Of a DNA stretch of 64,000 nucleotides, positions 63,528-64,000 are shown piece by piece. The notes under the pieces are model-generated. The model was not told the DNA's origin, did no database searches, and saw nothing but the letters and a program-made list of their open reading frames with translations. Position 1 is the stretch's first letter. Each line of letters starts with the position of its first letter. A program made the position numbers and the translations under genes. The DNA lies in contig SISS01000015.1 of the NCBI GenBank assembly GCA_004332335.1, positions 103,218 to 167,217 on the forward strand, given 5' to 3'. Origin of the DNA: Methanoregulaceae archaeon UXB-2016. GTDB taxonomy: Archaea > Halobacteriota > Methanomicrobia > Methanomicrobiales > Methanospirillaceae.

Positions 63528-63892
63528 TTGAAATATGGACGCGATTCAGCCATTTTCCCCGTGCGTGGACATACCTGGAGAATCCGGATGCACACGATGC
63601 CGGGAGATGCAGGAACCCCGATCTCCGGGATAAAACGGCACCCGTTGCGGTCAATTTCTTGCCTCAGCCGAGTTTACGCGAAGGTGAACGATCAGGTAAG
63701 GCCACCGCGTGCCCGGCAAAGCGCCCCCCGGACAAGGCAACCCGGTAATTATTCATATTCTGGCTCTGTAGAAAAGGTAGGATGCTTCTTAGAATAGCGA
63801 GCATTCCGAGCATCTCCAGTGCATAGACTCAGTACTTCGCTAATTTCCCTCCGCGACTATTTTCATTCATTCGCGCTCCAGGTTTCCTTCGG
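63528..63892. other. Region without recognisable genes
   Basis: About 365 bp of mixed composition. Track ORFs here are short and unlike known proteins. A short inverted pair near 63600-63630 (GCCGGGAGAT...ATCTCCGGG) could fold but has no evident purpose. Confidence 0.4.
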
Positions 63893-64000
63893 CTATCCCG
63901 GGTTTCTGAGTGCAGGAATGGTCCGCACGATCTTCAAGGTCGATCGCACCGCTTCCCAGATGAATAGTCGGAACTGGCCAAACCGAAACGCGCGCATCTC
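63893..64000 (-). CDS. Possible C-terminal end of a gene entering from the right
   Basis: A minus-strand frame open at the window edge gives 35 residues, EMRAFRFGQFRLFIWEAVRS and TLKIVRTIPALRNPG, then TAG at 63893-63895. The residue mix looks protein-like but no family is recognised. The true gene lies outside the window. Confidence 0.3.
   Translation of the reverse strand, partial: EMRAFRFGQFRLFIWEAVRSTLKIVRTIPALRNPG

Overview
The window is archaeal, GC-rich and almost certainly from a methanogen of the order Methanomicrobiales (Methanoculleus/Methanofollis-like; the genus is inferred, not proven). The evidence is an F420H2:NADP oxidoreductase, a fused Fae-Hps, archaeal GatD/GatE, Hef, class II GlyRS, ribosomal protein L10e, UPF0147, UPF0212 and DUF2070 proteins, a bacterial-type DNA gyrase pair, an intron-containing tRNA-Trp with a box C/D guide, TATA-type promoters, and a surface protein with a cohesin-like domain.

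Layout. 0.5-4.5 kb is one dense plus-strand operon: thioredoxin, NpdG, an EndoIII-like glycosylase, then three genes resembling the methanogen 5'-deoxyadenosine/methylthioadenosine salvage route (class II aldolase, MTA/MTI phosphorylase, DadD-type deaminase). 4.5-9.3 kb holds an acyl-CoA synthetase, the split tRNA-Trp, a broken YetF gene, Fae-Hps and an AT-richer methyltransferase. 9.3-12.9 kb is accessory DNA with an intact IS5-type element and a three-repeat secreted protein. 13-32 kb is mostly core: a UPF0173 hydrolase, GlyRS-Hef, a zinc-ribbon protein, UPF0147, an RND exporter, a frameshifted PhoU-like gene coupled to a truncated PPDK-like enzyme, and gyrBA. 32-36 kb has a PP2C phosphatase and a cobalt/nickel ECF importer. 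35.7-37 kb is decayed surface-protein DNA. 37-48 kb carries a geranylgeranyl-reductase-like flavoprotein, an ion channel with an atypical filter, a DbpA-like helicase, the cohesin surface protein, an S1-DHH nuclease-like protein, a shortened LivJ-like lipoprotein, L10e and an SsuABC-like importer. 48-58 kb is a long plus-strand run: argH-gatD-gatE, an RGG protein, a nitroreductase, UPF0212, a nucleoside kinase, Dph6, DUF2070 and tRNA-Leu(UAA).

58.3-61.4 kb looks like a small redox regulon: a TetR regulator with a cysteine-rich tail, a PNPOx-like protein, an iron-sulfur flavoprotein and an EFR1-type flavodoxin-ferredoxin. The same pair of 12-bp boxes, spaced exactly 20 bp, lies in front of both the PNPOx gene and the flavoprotein genes. 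61.4-64 kb is decayed and mobile DNA: a frameshifted membrane protein, a transposase remnant, a 96-bp inverted-repeat element and a PKD-domain secreted protein.

The most unusual items are: an ABC solute-binding lipoprotein whose two half-domains are in swapped order (apparent natural circular permutation); the duplicated tandem operator with the Cys-tailed TetR; the coupled PhoU-like/PPDK-without-barrel pair; and the tRNA-Trp intron, whose two guides place 2'-O-methylation on C34 and C39. Several frameshifts (yetF, the PhoU-like gene, the 61.4-kb membrane gene) could be true decay or assembly error, which the sequence alone cannot settle.
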